This document shows, in pieces, positions 16,650-24,883 of a stretch of 64,000 nt of DNA (positions are counted from its first letter, which is position 1; each line of letters opens with the position of its first letter). A program made the translations under genes and the position numbers. Source of the DNA: Sphingobacterium sp. N143. GTDB taxonomy: Bacteria; Bacteroidota; Bacteroidia; Sphingobacteriales; Sphingobacteriaceae. The notes under the pieces were generated by a model that searched no databases, was not told the DNA's origin, and saw only the letters and a list, made by a program, of their open reading frames with translations. The stretch is taken from positions 248,001-312,000 of the forward strand of contig NZ_JACAIS010000006.1 of the NCBI RefSeq assembly GCF_030325625.1, written 5' to 3'.

Positions 16650-16808
16650 TTATTTCGATAACCGACTGAAAAACTCAGCAACTTTTTTGCTCAATTCCAT
16701 CTTTTTTCCAATGCGCTCTTTCGCGTCTGTTGACCCAGCATAATCGACCTTATGGACATCATAAATCATCCAGTCAAAAGCAAATTGTAGGGCTAAAATC
16801 CTGTTCAT
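16650..16808 (-). CDS. Candidate 52-residue protein
   Basis: An ATG at 16808 opens 52 codons ending 17 bp upstream of the TlpA-like start: NRILALQFAFDWMIYDVHKV followed by a Lys/Glu-rich amphipathic helix (AKERIGKKMELSKKVAEFF). The codons and amino-acid balance are protein-like and it lies in operon position before TlpA. No family is recognised. Confidence 0.45.
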   Translation of the reverse strand: MNRILALQFAFDWMIYDVHKVDYAGSTDAKERIGKKMELSKKVAEFFSRLSK

Positions 16809-17076
16809 TTTTCAGTAAGTAAATCCGTAACCGAAAGTACATAGCATCCCCTCTCCGATCGAAATCAGCTCTTATTGGGAGCCTGATGTTACTCAGTTCA
16901 CATTTGTAATAATTAATTCATTCTGGGAGCCAAACCGCGTTTGAATGAGGGGTCACAGGTGTATAATATTGGCGTTACGCAGTTCATGGCAAGAGAAACC
17001 AAACCTTATTTGGTCAAACCAGCCGAGCTACTCGGGGGCCGTGATGATGTTTTTTGATCTTTGTTTTTTGTTCATA

Positions 17077-17095
17077 ACTCGTTTATAAAACGAGT
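17077..17095. terminator. Short perfect hairpin
   Basis: ACTCGTTT (17077-17084) and AAACGAGT (17088-17095) pair with a three-base loop. It lies between the long RNA hairpin and the small ORF. Neither strand has a U run directly after it, so calling it a terminator or RNA-processing site is tentative. Confidence 0.35.
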
Positions 17096-17153
17096 CTTGT
17101 CGGTTGGTGGCCTAATGATAAATGTGGGGCTACAAACCGTACCTGAAATAAAG

Positions 17154-17272
17154 TTCTCACGCCTTACACAACACGGATTTACAGTAGCGCCCACATCTAT
17201 CTTACATGCAAATATAGCATAAAAGTATAGACGTGGGTATTTAAACTACTGCCTTGCGTTGTGGCGTGAGAA
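17154..17272 (-). ncRNA. Candidate structured RNA, 119-nt imperfect hairpin
   Basis: Nested inverted repeats pair across the whole segment: TTCTCACGCC (17154-17163) with GGCGTGAGAA (17263-17272), ACAAC with GTTGT, CAGTAG (17182-17187) with CTACTG (17246-17251), CCCACATCTAT (17190-17200) with ATAGACGTGGG (17227-17237), and ATGC with GCAT around an A/T loop. A good Bacteroidetes promoter points leftward from 17374-17343, so the hairpin would be transcribed from the minus strand with a leader of about 65 nt. It could be a small RNA, a 5' leader of the genes to the left or the end of a mobile element. Confidence 0.5.
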
Positions 17273-17342
17273 ATTACAGGCGCAAGACTCTTGATTTAAA
17301 CACCTAAACTATATAGATGACTGATCTAATATCTTTCTAAAA

Positions 17343-17374
17343 CAAAGATACAAAAGTGGTTTTTAAAAATCAAA
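17343..17374 (-). promoter_or_regulatory. Bacteroidetes-type promoter directed leftward
   Basis: On the minus strand TTTG (17374-17371) is followed after 20 bases by TATCTTTG (17350-17343), matching the -33 TTTG and -7 TAnnTTTG consensus of the Bacteroidetes primary sigma factor. Transcription would start near 17337 and run through the long hairpin. Confidence 0.6.
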
Positions 17375-17421
17375 TTATTACCTATAAATATGATACACAT
17401 TTTTCTTTACCAACTTGGAAA

Positions 17422-17997
17422 ATGGCAAAATCAGTTTTTATCTTTCCTATACAACTCTTCAATATTAACGCTGTTAGACGTATAAGAATTCACTTCAATT
17501 TATCTGCTAGCCAGCTTTCCAAAGGCATTGGAAAAAGCTCCAATTATATTGGAACAATGGAAAATGAACAGAATGAAGGAAGCTATAGTGACGAAGTCTT
17601 ATCAGATATAATACTTTATATAAATAAATATATCAATGAAAATCCTAGTTTAGAATTAGAGTTTAAAGGAAAAAATCATTATACAATTTATGATTTATAT
17701 CCTTCAGAAGTACTAAGCAACGAAAAAGTAGCTAAAAAGGTCCACGCGATTCCTCCTGGATCCGGCCCAACTATAACTTTAAATGCTATAATAGAAGCAA
17801 CAGATTTTTTTAAAACTTCTCATACGTTAAAAGAAATTGTTGAAGAGTGTAATAGAGTTCAGAATAAAAATTGGGTTTCTCAAGATTTTACCCAACCTTT
17901 GGAAAATGCAGTGAAAGGTAAAAACAAAAGACTTAAAGTAATGCTTAGAGGCGATCTTAACACATATATTCTTATCGGTAAGCAGAAAAAGGATTAG
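17422..17997 (+). CDS. HTH-domain protein of unknown function
   Basis: The protein (191 residues from the ATG at 17422; a GTG at 17356 would overlap the divergent promoter) has an XRE-like helix-turn-helix at its start: VRRIRIHFNLSASQLSKGIG, then SSNYIGTMENEQNEGSYSDE. The middle has FKGKNHYTIYDLYPSE, and the C-terminal part (ATDFFKTSHTLKEIVEECN, ending LRGDLNTYILIGKQKKD) looks like a small winged-helix. The next gene has the same architecture and order. DNA is clearly AT-rich. Probable DNA-binding protein of an accessory island. Confidence 0.55.
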   Translation: MAKSVFIFPIQLFNINAVRRIRIHFNLSASQLSKGIGKSSNYIGTMENEQNEGSYSDEVLSDIILYINKYINENPSLELEFKGKNHYTIYDLYPSEVLSNEKVAKKVHAIPPGSGPTITLNAIIEATDFFKTSHTLKEIVEECNRVQNKNWVSQDFTQPLENAVKGKNKRLKVMLRGDLNTYILIGKQKKD

Positions 17998-18016
17998 TAT
18001 CTTTGTAGTCAAAGAA

Positions 18017-18670
18017 ATGGCCAATTTTATGCAAGTTGATCTTAAATTTAAAATAATTAACATTACTGCCATGCCACGTATAGAGGTCGAAAAAACACTC
18101 AATGTATTTCTTTTGAGGAAGAAAAGAGGTTATAGTCAATTCGAGCTTTCTTTTCTCATGGGCCAACGCGACTTTTATGTTCGTGATGCTGAAGATCTCA
18201 CCCATACTTTAATTTACTCCGTACCATTTACCAATATATTTCGTGAAATTTTTGATTGTGTTATTGATCAAATAGTGCCTGATATCACTAACTCAGAATA
18301 TACAATTCAAATATCTGCATCCAAGAATAAATCTGACTTAGTTGTTTATAAAGCTGAAAAACTTTTCAAAGATGGCCGAATTGAACTTATAGCGACCTTA
18401 TCTGCCGAACCAAAAGATTTATTACTCGAATCCCCAAGTATAATCACAGAACAATCGGTTAAAGATTGGGTATTGCACCAAATCTCCACAGGATATTTTA
18501 CCGGGCCTAAAAACGCCTTACAGATTCTCAAAGATTGTGAGAAAGAGCTTGGAAGCACAATACGTCCGTTGTTTCTGGCGAATGCCTTAAAGGCTTGCAA
18601 TGGTACAAAAGGAACTCCTAAGTTGACAAATAAAAAGGATGGGAATGGGAGGTTTGTATATGCTTTGTAA
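18017..18670 (+). CDS. HTH-domain protein, distant paralogue of preceding gene
   Basis: The N-terminal region has an XRE-like motif (LRKKRGYSQFELSFLMGQRD, then FYVRDAED) and the C-terminal 70 residues (STGYFTGPKNALQILKDCEK, then RPLFLANALKACNGTKGTPK, ending GNGRFVYAL) match in layout the end of the previous protein. TATCTTTG at 17998-18005 could be a -7 box; if so, translation would start at the ATG at 18071 rather than 18017. The spacing of 19 bp from the previous gene also allows an operon. Function unknown. Confidence 0.55.
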   Translation: MANFMQVDLKFKIINITAMPRIEVEKTLNVFLLRKKRGYSQFELSFLMGQRDFYVRDAEDLTHTLIYSVPFTNIFREIFDCVIDQIVPDITNSEYTIQISASKNKSDLVVYKAEKLFKDGRIELIATLSAEPKDLLLESPSIITEQSVKDWVLHQISTGYFTGPKNALQILKDCEKELGSTIRPLFLANALKACNGTKGTPKLTNKKDGNGRFVYAL

Positions 18671-18988
18671 CTTAATAGACTCTAGGAAATACTTCTTTAA
18701 ACTTCTAAAATATATATTGAATTCATTAAAGATTGGATACATGCATGTATTTACATATTAATTTTAGCATTAAGAAAACTACAAGAGTGTTAATGATCAT
18801 CTAATATTCCATTCTTTTTTACCACGCAAAGTAGAAGATTACCCGTAAATGTCGCCATCATTTGGGGGATATATGTACGGTTAATAAATATTTTTCATTT
18901 TATTATATGCAACAATACAACATTATATAAACTTAAAGCGTAAAATGATCAAAAAATCTTTAACTTTACGCAAACCTATTTGATTATT
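18671..18988. other. AT-rich intergenic region
   Basis: No gene or clear terminator is visible. It should contain the promoter for the zinc-ribbon gene; an exact TAnnTTTG box is not evident at the expected distance. Confidence 0.4.
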
Positions 18989-20167
18989 ATGGAAATTATA
19001 TGTTTTTCTTGCTCGACTGCCGTACCAAATAGTTCCGTTTTTTGTTCTAATTGTGGCTGCAAATTAAAATGTGAAAACTGTAATTCAATACTTAGTAAGG
19101 ACGCTAAGTTCTGTAGTAATTGTGGCCATCCGACGACCAACGCCAATACCTATAAGGCAGCGATGAATACCATAAAATTTCGAAAAAATGAAGCAGAGAC
19201 CTCCTATGAAATTTCATTTACTGATGATGTCGGAAAAGACGGGATAAAAGAACTAGTGGCTGCAATAGCTAATAATAAAGCCATTTCAGTGAGCCCTTTT
19301 GAGAATGCCTCTTATTTAAGTCTTCCACATACCTCTAGAATAAACGAGACAACGATAAGTAATAATGAAATAGAGAATTCCGAGTGGCAGACTAATGTCG
19401 AGCAACAAGAAGCGACCTTGGCCCCACGGCCTAGTCAAAATATGAGTTCATCTATTGGAGAAGTACCGCATGTAAATGATTTAGAAAATTCTACTGTATT
19501 TGAATGCTCGGAAAGTGAATGGATTTCAGTTTATGCATTTTATGAAAGTGAACAGGGTACCAAAACATTTTCACAAGATTCTGTAAAGGAACGATATTTA
19601 AAAAAACGCAAAACACCAAGCCGGCAAAGAAATTTTCTACGCGAGTGGAAGAAGTTATTTTCAGAAACTATCCAAACAGTCAATGAAAATGAATTTAAAT
19701 TTAAACCTTCAGGCCTAGAAAAGATTTTATCGCTCATAAAAGGTGAACGCTCTAATGGTAGACCATTCAAAAGTCCGAAAAAGAAAACTACGGCCTCTTC
19801 AAATCGCAAAACATCAGTTAAACCCGTAGAGATTATGGAATTTGATATATTTAAAGGAGAGAGTAAAACGTCGTTGGAAGAGTTTCTAAAGCAACATCAA
19901 CCATCTACATCCAGCGAAAAAATTCTTTTAATAGCATATTATGCACACATAATAAATAATACAGATAGCTTTTTAGAAGGAAATATTGATTATGCATTTA
20001 GAGCATTAAATATGAAAGATAGGCCAAATCATTTACGGCAGACTATTAACAATATTAAAAATACAAAAAAATGGTTTAAGGATCACCCAAACGGGGGGTG
20101 GACTGTAGAGAGAGTGGGTGAAATCCACATCGACAGATTACGAATGGAAGAAAAAGATGGAAGATAA
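18989..20167 (+). CDS. Double zinc-ribbon protein with two winged-helix-like domains
   Basis: The N-terminus carries four CxxC knuckles (CFSC, CSNC, CENC, CSNC within the first 46 residues), forming two zinc ribbons. A long, polar linker follows. Two related domains come next: SEWISVYAFYESEQGTKTFSQDSV..., and EKILLIAYYAHIINNTDSF...; both share an aromatic-rich first helix, then a 'sF...I..a' helix and an Arg-rich third helix, like winged-helix domains. The ATG at 18989 is used instead of a TTG at 18980. The same winged-helix type starts the next protein, whose gene overlaps by 11 bp, so the products probably work together. Confidence 0.65.
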   Translation: MEIICFSCSTAVPNSSVFCSNCGCKLKCENCNSILSKDAKFCSNCGHPTTNANTYKAAMNTIKFRKNEAETSYEISFTDDVGKDGIKELVAAIANNKAISVSPFENASYLSLPHTSRINETTISNNEIENSEWQTNVEQQEATLAPRPSQNMSSSIGEVPHVNDLENSTVFECSESEWISVYAFYESEQGTKTFSQDSVKERYLKKRKTPSRQRNFLREWKKLFSETIQTVNENEFKFKPSGLEKILSLIKGERSNGRPFKSPKKKTTASSNRKTSVKPVEIMEFDIFKGESKTSLEEFLKQHQPSTSSEKILLIAYYAHIINNTDSFLEGNIDYAFRALNMKDRPNHLRQTINNIKNTKKWFKDHPNGGWTVERVGEIHIDRLRMEEKDGR

Positions 20168-20915
20168 TCAAAAGCTTGGTCAATTTATAGACAGAATAGA
20201 TGGTTTTGAGAAATTATCTCAATTAGAACAAGTCAAACTTATTGCATATTTCTATTGCATAACTGAAGTGAAGGAGGTATTCTCAACAGCAGAAATCAGG
20301 TCTAGTTTCGTGAATAACGACATAAATCCTCCTACTAATATTTCTGACTGTATTGGCAGAATGTTGAGAGGGAAGCCTCCTGTCTTTGTTAAAAAAAATG
20401 GCCAATATTCCTTTCACAGAATTAGCAAAAAAGAGCTTGACAGTATATATCTCGATAACAAACATACTCAGCAAATCTCTTCAAGTTTGAGGCAGTTGTT
20501 AACCAAGATAACAAGCGAGGAGCAGAAGACCTTCCTAGAAGAAGCAATTTCTTGTTTTGAGATTAAGAGCTTTCGTGCTGCAACAATAATGTGTTGGCTT
20601 TTAACTATGGATGTCCTTTATGAGTTCATTTTAAAAAGCTACCTTACCGATTTTAATACTGCAATACAATCACAAGGGAAATATAAAAAAATTACTATCT
20701 CGAAGAAAGAGCATTTTTCTGACATTAAAGAAAACGACTTTATTGAACTACTACGTGTAGCAAGATTAATTTCCAATGATGTACGGAAGATTTTAGACGA
20801 AAAGCTAGGAACTCGTAATACCGCTGCTCATCCAAACACAGTCATAGTAAAAGAAAGTAAAGCAATAAATTTTATTGAAGATTTGATTGAAAATGTAATT
20901 GTTAGGTTCCAATAA
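20157..20915 (+). CDS. Winged-helix protein with C-terminal HEPN-type domain
   Basis: Residues 1-90 (EQVKLIAYFYCITEVKEVFS, GRMLRGKPPVFVKKNGQYSF) repeat the winged-helix type of the zinc-ribbon partner. The C-terminal half is helical and ends with LISNDVRKILDEKLGTRNTA then AHPNTVIV. RNTAAH fits the R-x4-6-H motif of HEPN RNases. The translation start at 20157 overlaps the upstream stop (ATGGAAGATAA), so the two are coupled. HEPN proteins are often toxins or defence RNases. The partner could be the sensor or antitoxin; this is inference. Confidence 0.6.
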   Translation: MEDNQKLGQFIDRIDGFEKLSQLEQVKLIAYFYCITEVKEVFSTAEIRSSFVNNDINPPTNISDCIGRMLRGKPPVFVKKNGQYSFHRISKKELDSIYLDNKHTQQISSSLRQLLTKITSEEQKTFLEEAISCFEIKSFRAATIMCWLLTMDVLYEFILKSYLTDFNTAIQSQGKYKKITISKKEHFSDIKENDFIELLRVARLISNDVRKILDEKLGTRNTAAHPNTVIVKESKAINFIEDLIENVIVRFQ

Positions 20916-21202
20916 GTTATATAACAATTAATTCTGAACCGATTATTAAAAGATAGCAAATGAAAACTCTAGTTTAAGAAATGTAAAAACCAAAGCTATA
21001 AGCTATTCTTTTAGTACATACAATTATAATTAATTGAAGTTCGAAAACTCGGTGGCCCGCAGACGTCACTGCTTTTAAGATGCCTCGAAAGGAATTTATT
21101 GCTAACATTTGTGTCAGGGATAAGCTGAAGATTATAAATAGTCTACACTTATGAAAGTAATTCCATAGTTATAATATAAAATAGGATGATCTTTTATGCG
21201 AA

Positions 21203-21940
21203 CTAATCTGAATTATTCAAAATGAATAATTCCACTATTTCAGAGACACTTTTGTCAATTGTCAAATCTTGAAATTGTTGGTAATAGTCGTCATCTAATT
21301 GAAAATAAACAAAATTTCCAACGTTAAACCGATGTTGTAAACTTGATATTTCAGCTTTAAAAGTACATTTTTCACAAAAACACTTTTTACTTTTTAGTCT
21401 ATCCAGTTCGGCGATAAGAGAAGTGTACTTACAAGGGAGAACAGAAGTTTTATCAACCCTATAATTATATTTGCCTCCAGCAGGCTGGATATTATGCTTG
21501 GGATCAAGTAAAACAACATGAAAAATAGTTTGATTTACATCCCAAAAGCCGACAACCCGACCATTAGCTTTACTTATTTGAAATTGATAAAACGGAAATT
21601 CTACTTCGTTTTTTATTATATTCTCGTCAATCCAATTTAAGTCGTCTCTTTTAATTGGAATGTTCCTAGAGTTCCAATCGATCAAATGGTATCTATATCC
21701 CTCTTTTTCTTGTAGATTTGTATTAAAAACATTAATTTCCTTAGAACTAATATCCTGTAATCTCAAGAGTAATGCTGCAAACCAATTAGAGCTTTCATCC
21801 TTCAATCCAAAATATTCTATTTGCCTAAAGTACTTGAAAGAGAATGCCCATCCTGAATTATGATTGGGCTTATAGTTACTGACTGGTTTATTATGCTTAG
21901 GAAGTACACCTGCCGCCTCTCTTATTCTGTTTTCGGACAT
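21203..21940 (-). CDS. Unknown protein, candidate toxin partner of the Panacea protein
   Basis: I do not recognise this 245-residue protein. It has a helical, aromatic segment (GWAFSFKYFRQIEYFGLKDE, then SSNWFAALLLRLQDISSKE), a beta-rich middle with VVGFWDVNQTIFHVVLLDP and a Cys cluster KCFCEKC followed by basic residues. It lies 23 bp downstream of the Panacea-domain gene in the same direction, the usual antitoxin-toxin order. Conserved polar residues such as D, H and K in the beta-rich part could form an active site, but I cannot assign one. Confidence 0.5.
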   Translation of the reverse strand: MSENRIREAAGVLPKHNKPVSNYKPNHNSGWAFSFKYFRQIEYFGLKDESSNWFAALLLRLQDISSKEINVFNTNLQEKEGYRYHLIDWNSRNIPIKRDDLNWIDENIIKNEVEFPFYQFQISKANGRVVGFWDVNQTIFHVVLLDPKHNIQPAGGKYNYRVDKTSVLPCKYTSLIAELDRLKSKKCFCEKCTFKAEISSLQHRFNVGNFVYFQLDDDYYQQFQDLTIDKSVSEIVELFILNNSD

Positions 21941-21963
21941 TCTACAATTAACTACCTAATCTT

Positions 21964-22437
21964 TTAATTATTTAATCTTTGTCTATAATAATTTGCCATC
22001 GTTTCCTCTGATAATACGTTCGTACATCTTTGATATGGACTAATGCCTCCTCTAGCTTCCAGCCATGGCTTTTCCCGATGTGTTAATTCTTCTAATTCAG
22101 ATCCTGAAAGTGAAGCATAAACTTCAAGAACAGAATTGAGATGATTAATTATATCTTGATCTAAATTTTTATTAAAGTCAGAGGTTTTAATATCAACCAA
22201 ACCCAACTCCGCATAAATAGAATGACTATCTTTATATAAGTTGTAGATTTCCCTATTCACAGGTCCATGAACCCAAGCTTCAAACTTTCCATCAAAAGCA
22301 GGTTTACCATTAAATGCAAGATACCAAGCTTGTACATAATACAATAACTTTTGGTGCTTTAATACACTGAGATCTTGGTTACCATCAGTTTTACAAGCAC
22401 TTATGATATAATCGGAGATTGCATTAATTGAGTACAT
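21964..22437 (-). CDS. Panacea-domain (DUF4065, SocA/GepA-like) antitoxin
   Basis: The 157 residues follow the DUF4065 pattern: DYIISACKTDGNQDLSVLKHQKLLYYVQAW then YLAFNGKPAFDGKFEAWVHG, PVNREIYNLYK, and near the end LSGSELEELTHREKPWLEAR. The 'KLLYYVQAW', 'F.AW.HGPV...IY' and 'LE.LTH.E.PW..AR' blocks are diagnostic. Panacea domains neutralise many unrelated toxins, so the downstream gene is the likely cognate toxin. Some family members are proteolysis adaptors or phage-linked. Confidence 0.85.
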   Translation of the reverse strand: MYSINAISDYIISACKTDGNQDLSVLKHQKLLYYVQAWYLAFNGKPAFDGKFEAWVHGPVNREIYNLYKDSHSIYAELGLVDIKTSDFNKNLDQDIINHLNSVLEVYASLSGSELEELTHREKPWLEARGGISPYQRCTNVLSEETMANYYRQRLNN

Positions 22438-22984
22438 ATTATTTATTTTAAAATTTCATTAAAATATTAACTTCGTAAGTTTAATAAGGTTTAAAATAGC
22501 ACTAATTCTATTACGAACTTATAAAAAAGGGAGCCTTCCTTCACACACTTAAACATTTTTCCCACACAATATTATAACATTCGCATAATATTACCAAATA
22601 ACCTATACCACCTAGCGTCGTTGGCCTTTACTGATTAGCAACGATTATATAAAGTATATAAAGGCAAAAAAAATGCCAATAACATAATTTTTAAGCTGTT
22701 TTTAGAGACATTTCTTTCTCTACCATTACGGGCTTCGGTCAAAGAAAGTTAAGCAAGCGTAGGGGCTCGTTTCAAATTGTAACATTTTTAAATATTATTA
22801 ACTTTGTAAAATTACAACTCCGTACTTAGACTTTAACAATCCATCAGTACCCGTATCATGAGACAATGTACCTAATAACGAATATTAACTTTAGTCTTAC
22901 CACTGAAAGTTCAAAAGGAAAGATTCGAAGCATAGACTACTAGAAATATCAGTTGTTTATTTATTGAAAAAAGAAATAAATAAC
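22438..22984. other. Intergenic region with an orphan promoter
   Basis: No gene is visible. TTG (22777-22779), 19 bases, then TAACTTTG (22799-22806) match the Bacteroidetes promoter consensus on the plus strand, yet no plus-strand gene follows before the 3' end of the DUF2075 gene at 22985. It marks the change from the AT-rich island to the GC-richer DNA to the right. Confidence 0.45.
22777..22806 (+). promoter_or_regulatory. Bacteroidetes-type promoter without downstream gene
   Basis: TTG, 19-bp spacer and TAACTTTG fit the -33/-7 consensus. A transcript starting near 22813 would run antisense into the DUF2075 gene or yield a small RNA. Confidence 0.4.
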
Positions 22985-24883
22985 TTACTTCCTCACCCTA
23001 CTTCTAAAATACCGTTCAGTCTCCTTATCCATAAAATAAACATAGCAAGCTTTCATACCCCGTCCCAAAAGAACACGGTAAGTATTCTTCACCAGCTGTA
23101 AAAAATCAGGTCCTTTTACCGCACTATCGTGCGAATGTTCAGGAAAACCCTCCCATTCTGCCGTGTCCGGATTATAGCGTAGATCAGTACCAAAGATCAC
23201 TCCTGCATAATCAAACTCAAAGCCCTGTGCGGTATAAATACATCCGACCTGATCGATTCCTGCATCTTCATAGGCCCAGTATTGGGATTTTGGAATACCA
23301 CGACGCATGCCCTTCGTCTTTTCATTCGCATTCCAGGGGCGAATATAATCCCCCACAACGACATCTTTGTGCAATTCTCCATCGGCATCGGCCTGCTGAG
23401 TCCAAGGCCAGCAGAACCCTGCCATCATACGCCCTGAATAGCCTTCGGCAACTTTATCGCGAATAGCCTGCTCCACGGCATGCGGGCTGTCCATAATCTG
23501 GAATTCGAAATTGTCTTCCTGCTTCCATTCGGTCGTTGCCGTTTCACGAATATGCAATGTATGATCTATCCATTGGCTGTATTTTTCTGATCCACCGTTA
23601 CGGAACTGAGACTCTAGATTATATTCGTAAACTGTACAACCCATTTTCTCAGCCTGCTGGCGAATAAAGATAGACTGCCCAATCTCTCCCCTCCGCACGG
23701 CTTGATAGTCGTCTACAAAAAACACGGAGATCCGCGCTGCACGAAGAAGATCTTCAATCTGTAAGCGGCCTGTGGATTTGAAAGGATAACCGGTACGTTC
23801 GCGTATGCGATGTGCCTCATCCATCAGTAATACATCAATGCTATTGGGTTCGGCATCGCCATAGGACATAAAATATTTGAGCAGGCTATTGGCTTCTTTG
23901 CCTAGGATCTTACGCAAGGTCTCTGTAAATGATTTCGAACCTGTTGCATAGTGCGCATTGATATTGCTCGCAGTAAGATCGGCCAATAACTGCAAGCCCA
24001 CGACAGACTTACCTGTGCCAGCGCCTCCCTTGACGATAACCGCATATTTTTGATTGTCCTTTGCTTTCTTGGCAAGAGACATCACCGTATCATATACAAT
24101 CAGCTGTTCATCCAAAAGGATATAATCTCCCTTGGCCTTTACCTGGCCGAAGAGCTGCAATTCGCCTTTCAGTTTTTGCTTAATAACACCGGAAACCTGT
24201 TTGAGCAGCTTCTTCGATGGTCGCAACTTACTCTGTTCGACCTCTTGGAGAATACTCATCCCCTCGCCTGCTCCTACGCGGCTATAGATAAAGGCAGAAA
24301 GCTGGCTGCTGTCTTCAGATCCATACATTGGAAAACGTTTGACGGCTTCTTCAAATCGCTGATCCTGAAGGGTGGTATCGTTTGATATATTATAATTGTG
24401 TAAATAGCTACAAGCTGATACTTGGATAGGCTCTTTTTCTTGGTAAAAAGCGCTGTTATTTTCCTTGAGATAATATAGGTAGTTCCCCACCTGGATACTT
24501 GGGTGTAACACAGATCGATGACCACCTCCTACCCAGGTAAGGACATAATCGGAATCGTAGTCGGTAAACTCGCATTTCTCCCACTGCTTGAGTTCGACGA
24601 TCACTGCTTGCTTATGCTGCTGTTCATCGTGACCGTAGATAACGACATCGATACGTTTGGCACTTAAGGGAAGCTTGTACTCCACCATGACACCCTGATC
24701 TTGTAGATTCTGGCGCTCCATGATATAGGAAAGTCGAAACAATGAATTGCGCCATGACATGGCTTCATTGTGCGACGGATTGTATCCGAACTGTTTTAAA
24801 AACTGCTCTCTAAGTAAATCGACAAGTTTATTTTCTGTATTGAGATGGATAAAATCACTTGCCGAACCAGCGTATAATCTCAT
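22985..24883 (-). CDS. Nuclease-like plus DUF2075 ATPase/helicase protein
   Basis: The 632-residue protein has an N-terminal region resembling a PD-(D/E)xK nuclease (AKRIDVVIYG, QAVIVELKQWEK: D...ExK), then a DUF2075 P-loop ATPase with Walker A GGAGTGKS (about 286-293), Walker B/DEAH box LLMDEAHRIRER (about 350-360), VFFVDDYQAVRRGE and the late motif IYTAQGFEFDYAGV with NTYRVLLGRGMKACYVYF. DUF2075 proteins are Schlafen-group/UvrD-like and often found in defence contexts. Its ATG shares one base with the stop of the MazG-like gene (TAATG). Confidence 0.8.
   Translation of the reverse strand: MRLYAGSASDFIHLNTENKLVDLLREQFLKQFGYNPSHNEAMSWRNSLFRLSYIMERQNLQDQGVMVEYKLPLSAKRIDVVIYGHDEQQHKQAVIVELKQWEKCEFTDYDSDYVLTWVGGGHRSVLHPSIQVGNYLYYLKENNSAFYQEKEPIQVSACSYLHNYNISNDTTLQDQRFEEAVKRFPMYGSEDSSQLSAFIYSRVGAGEGMSILQEVEQSKLRPSKKLLKQVSGVIKQKLKGELQLFGQVKAKGDYILLDEQLIVYDTVMSLAKKAKDNQKYAVIVKGGAGTGKSVVGLQLLADLTASNINAHYATGSKSFTETLRKILGKEANSLLKYFMSYGDAEPNSIDVLLMDEAHRIRERTGYPFKSTGRLQIEDLLRAARISVFFVDDYQAVRRGEIGQSIFIRQQAEKMGCTVYEYNLESQFRNGGSEKYSQWIDHTLHIRETATTEWKQEDNFEFQIMDSPHAVEQAIRDKVAEGYSGRMMAGFCWPWTQQADADGELHKDVVVGDYIRPWNANEKTKGMRRGIPKSQYWAYEDAGIDQVGCIYTAQGFEFDYAGVIFGTDLRYNPDTAEWEGFPEHSHDSAVKGPDFLQLVKNTYRVLLGRGMKACYVYFMDKETERYFRSRVRK

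Noticed and set aside
17154..17272. Integron attC site
   Set aside because: The hairpin length fits, but the conserved RYYYAAC and GTTRRRY ends and any integrase are missing.
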